32,109 nucleotides of DNA from Bacteroidales bacterium. Its GTDB lineage: Bacteria; Bacteroidota; Bacteroidia; Bacteroidales; P3. Numbering within the stretch: position 1 is the first letter of the stretch; every line of letters begins with the position of its first letter. The DNA lies in contig JAEENM010000078.1 in the NCBI GenBank assembly GCA_016283745.1, forward strand, positions 1 to 32,109, written 5' to 3'. Under the pieces are notes generated by a model that was given only the letters and a program-made list of their open reading frames with translations, was not told the origin of the DNA and did not search any database. Shown here piece by piece: positions 31,712 through 32,109 of the stretch. A program made the position numbers and the translations under genes.

Positions 31712-32109
31712 ATGAAGATATTAGTTGTATTACCGCGTTTTCCGCACCCCTTGGACAAAGGGGACAAGCTGCGTGCTTTCCATCAGGTACGCTGTCTGTC
31801 ACAAAAGCACGAGGTGTATCTCTTCTGCACCTCGCACCAGTGGGTGAACGACGATGATTTCAATGCCGTGAAAAGCATCTGCAAGGACATCGAAGTGGTG
31901 CATCCCAACAAGATAGTCTCCGCATGGAACGTTTTGAAGGCCGCTTTGTCGGCACGTTCGCTACAGGTTGCCTACTGGACTTCGAAAAAAACGGTGAAGA
32001 AATTCCGCAAGTTCGAGAAAAAAGTCCAGCCCGACGTGCTTTACTGCCAGATGATACGCACAATGAAATGGGTGAAGAAATCCAAGACTCCCAAAGTGCT
32101 TGATTTCCA
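31712..32109 (+). CDS. Glycosyltransferase, GT4-like N-terminal part (cut by the window end)
   Basis: Translation from ATG at 31712 is open to the window end (132 complete codons). The start MKILVVLPRFPHPLDKGDKLR followed by FHQVRCLSQKHEVYLFCTS is typical of the N-terminal acceptor domain of Bacteroidota GT4-type glycosyltransferases, where the GDKLR loop is conserved. The nucleotide-sugar half lies beyond the window, so donor and acceptor cannot be judged. It starts 18 bases after the parC stop. Confidence 0.8.
   Translation, partial: MKILVVLPRFPHPLDKGDKLRAFHQVRCLSQKHEVYLFCTSHQWVNDDDFNAVKSICKDIEVVHPNKIVSAWNVLKAALSARSLQVAYWTSKKTVKKFRKFEKKVQPDVLYCQMIRTMKWVKKSKTPKVLDF

Overview
The window looks like a chromosomal stretch from a Bacteroidota member, probably order Bacteroidales. 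The evidence is repeated promoters of the form TTTG - 19 to 21 bases - TAnnTTTG, starts without clear Shine-Dalgarno sites, three proteins with a type IX secretion (T9SS) C-terminal sorting domain ending in VKK, a PorE-like envelope protein, and many Bacteroidota-type families. I cannot name the genus. No CRISPR array, rRNA, transposase or integrase was found.

Layout. 1-1933: a secreted T9SS adhesin-like protein with its own promoter and terminator. 2042-5281: a close-packed cluster of a membrane steroid 5-alpha-reductase homologue, an Old-Yellow-Enzyme flavin reductase, rdgB and a bifunctional-nuclease/UVR protein. 5278-5428: period-7 repeats, then an orphan HsdR-N-like protein (5429-5896). 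5981-10353: lon and a PorE-like protein. 10460-10599: tRNA-Pro(GGG) with its promoter. 10641-12749 (minus): recG. 12750-13162: a repeat-rich intergenic region. 13163-16138: a one-polypeptide MmeI-like restriction-modification enzyme. 16340-18094: an unknown exported protein and a BASS-family transporter. 18230-19120 (minus): rarD. 19312-20905: tsaC-like gene and a coiled-coil lipoprotein. 20922-23462: dusB, an extended SDR and a degenerate methyltransferase-like protein. 23512-25272 (minus): M23 peptidase. 25466-28644 (minus): two paralogous T9SS cargo proteins. 28889-31693: parC. 31712-end: start of a glycosyltransferase.

Functional themes. The 5-alpha-reductase homologue keeps the residues that hold the steroid 3-keto group in human SRD5A2, and sits beside an OYE reductase. 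This resembles the 5-alpha/5-beta steroid or bile-acid reductase pairs known in gut Bacteroidota. Three T9SS cargoes and a PorE-like protein indicate that the organism uses type IX secretion. Housekeeping genes (rdgB, lon, recG, tsaC, dusB, parC) fill much of the rest.

The most unusual signal is not a gene. Many intergenic gaps contain degenerate short-unit arrays in which every unit is different but the register of 7 bases (sometimes 8) is kept exactly for up to 10 units. Four genes end inside or at the edge of such an array and take their stop codon from it. The composite repeat blocks before the HsdR-N gene and the MmeI-like gene have the same internal order.
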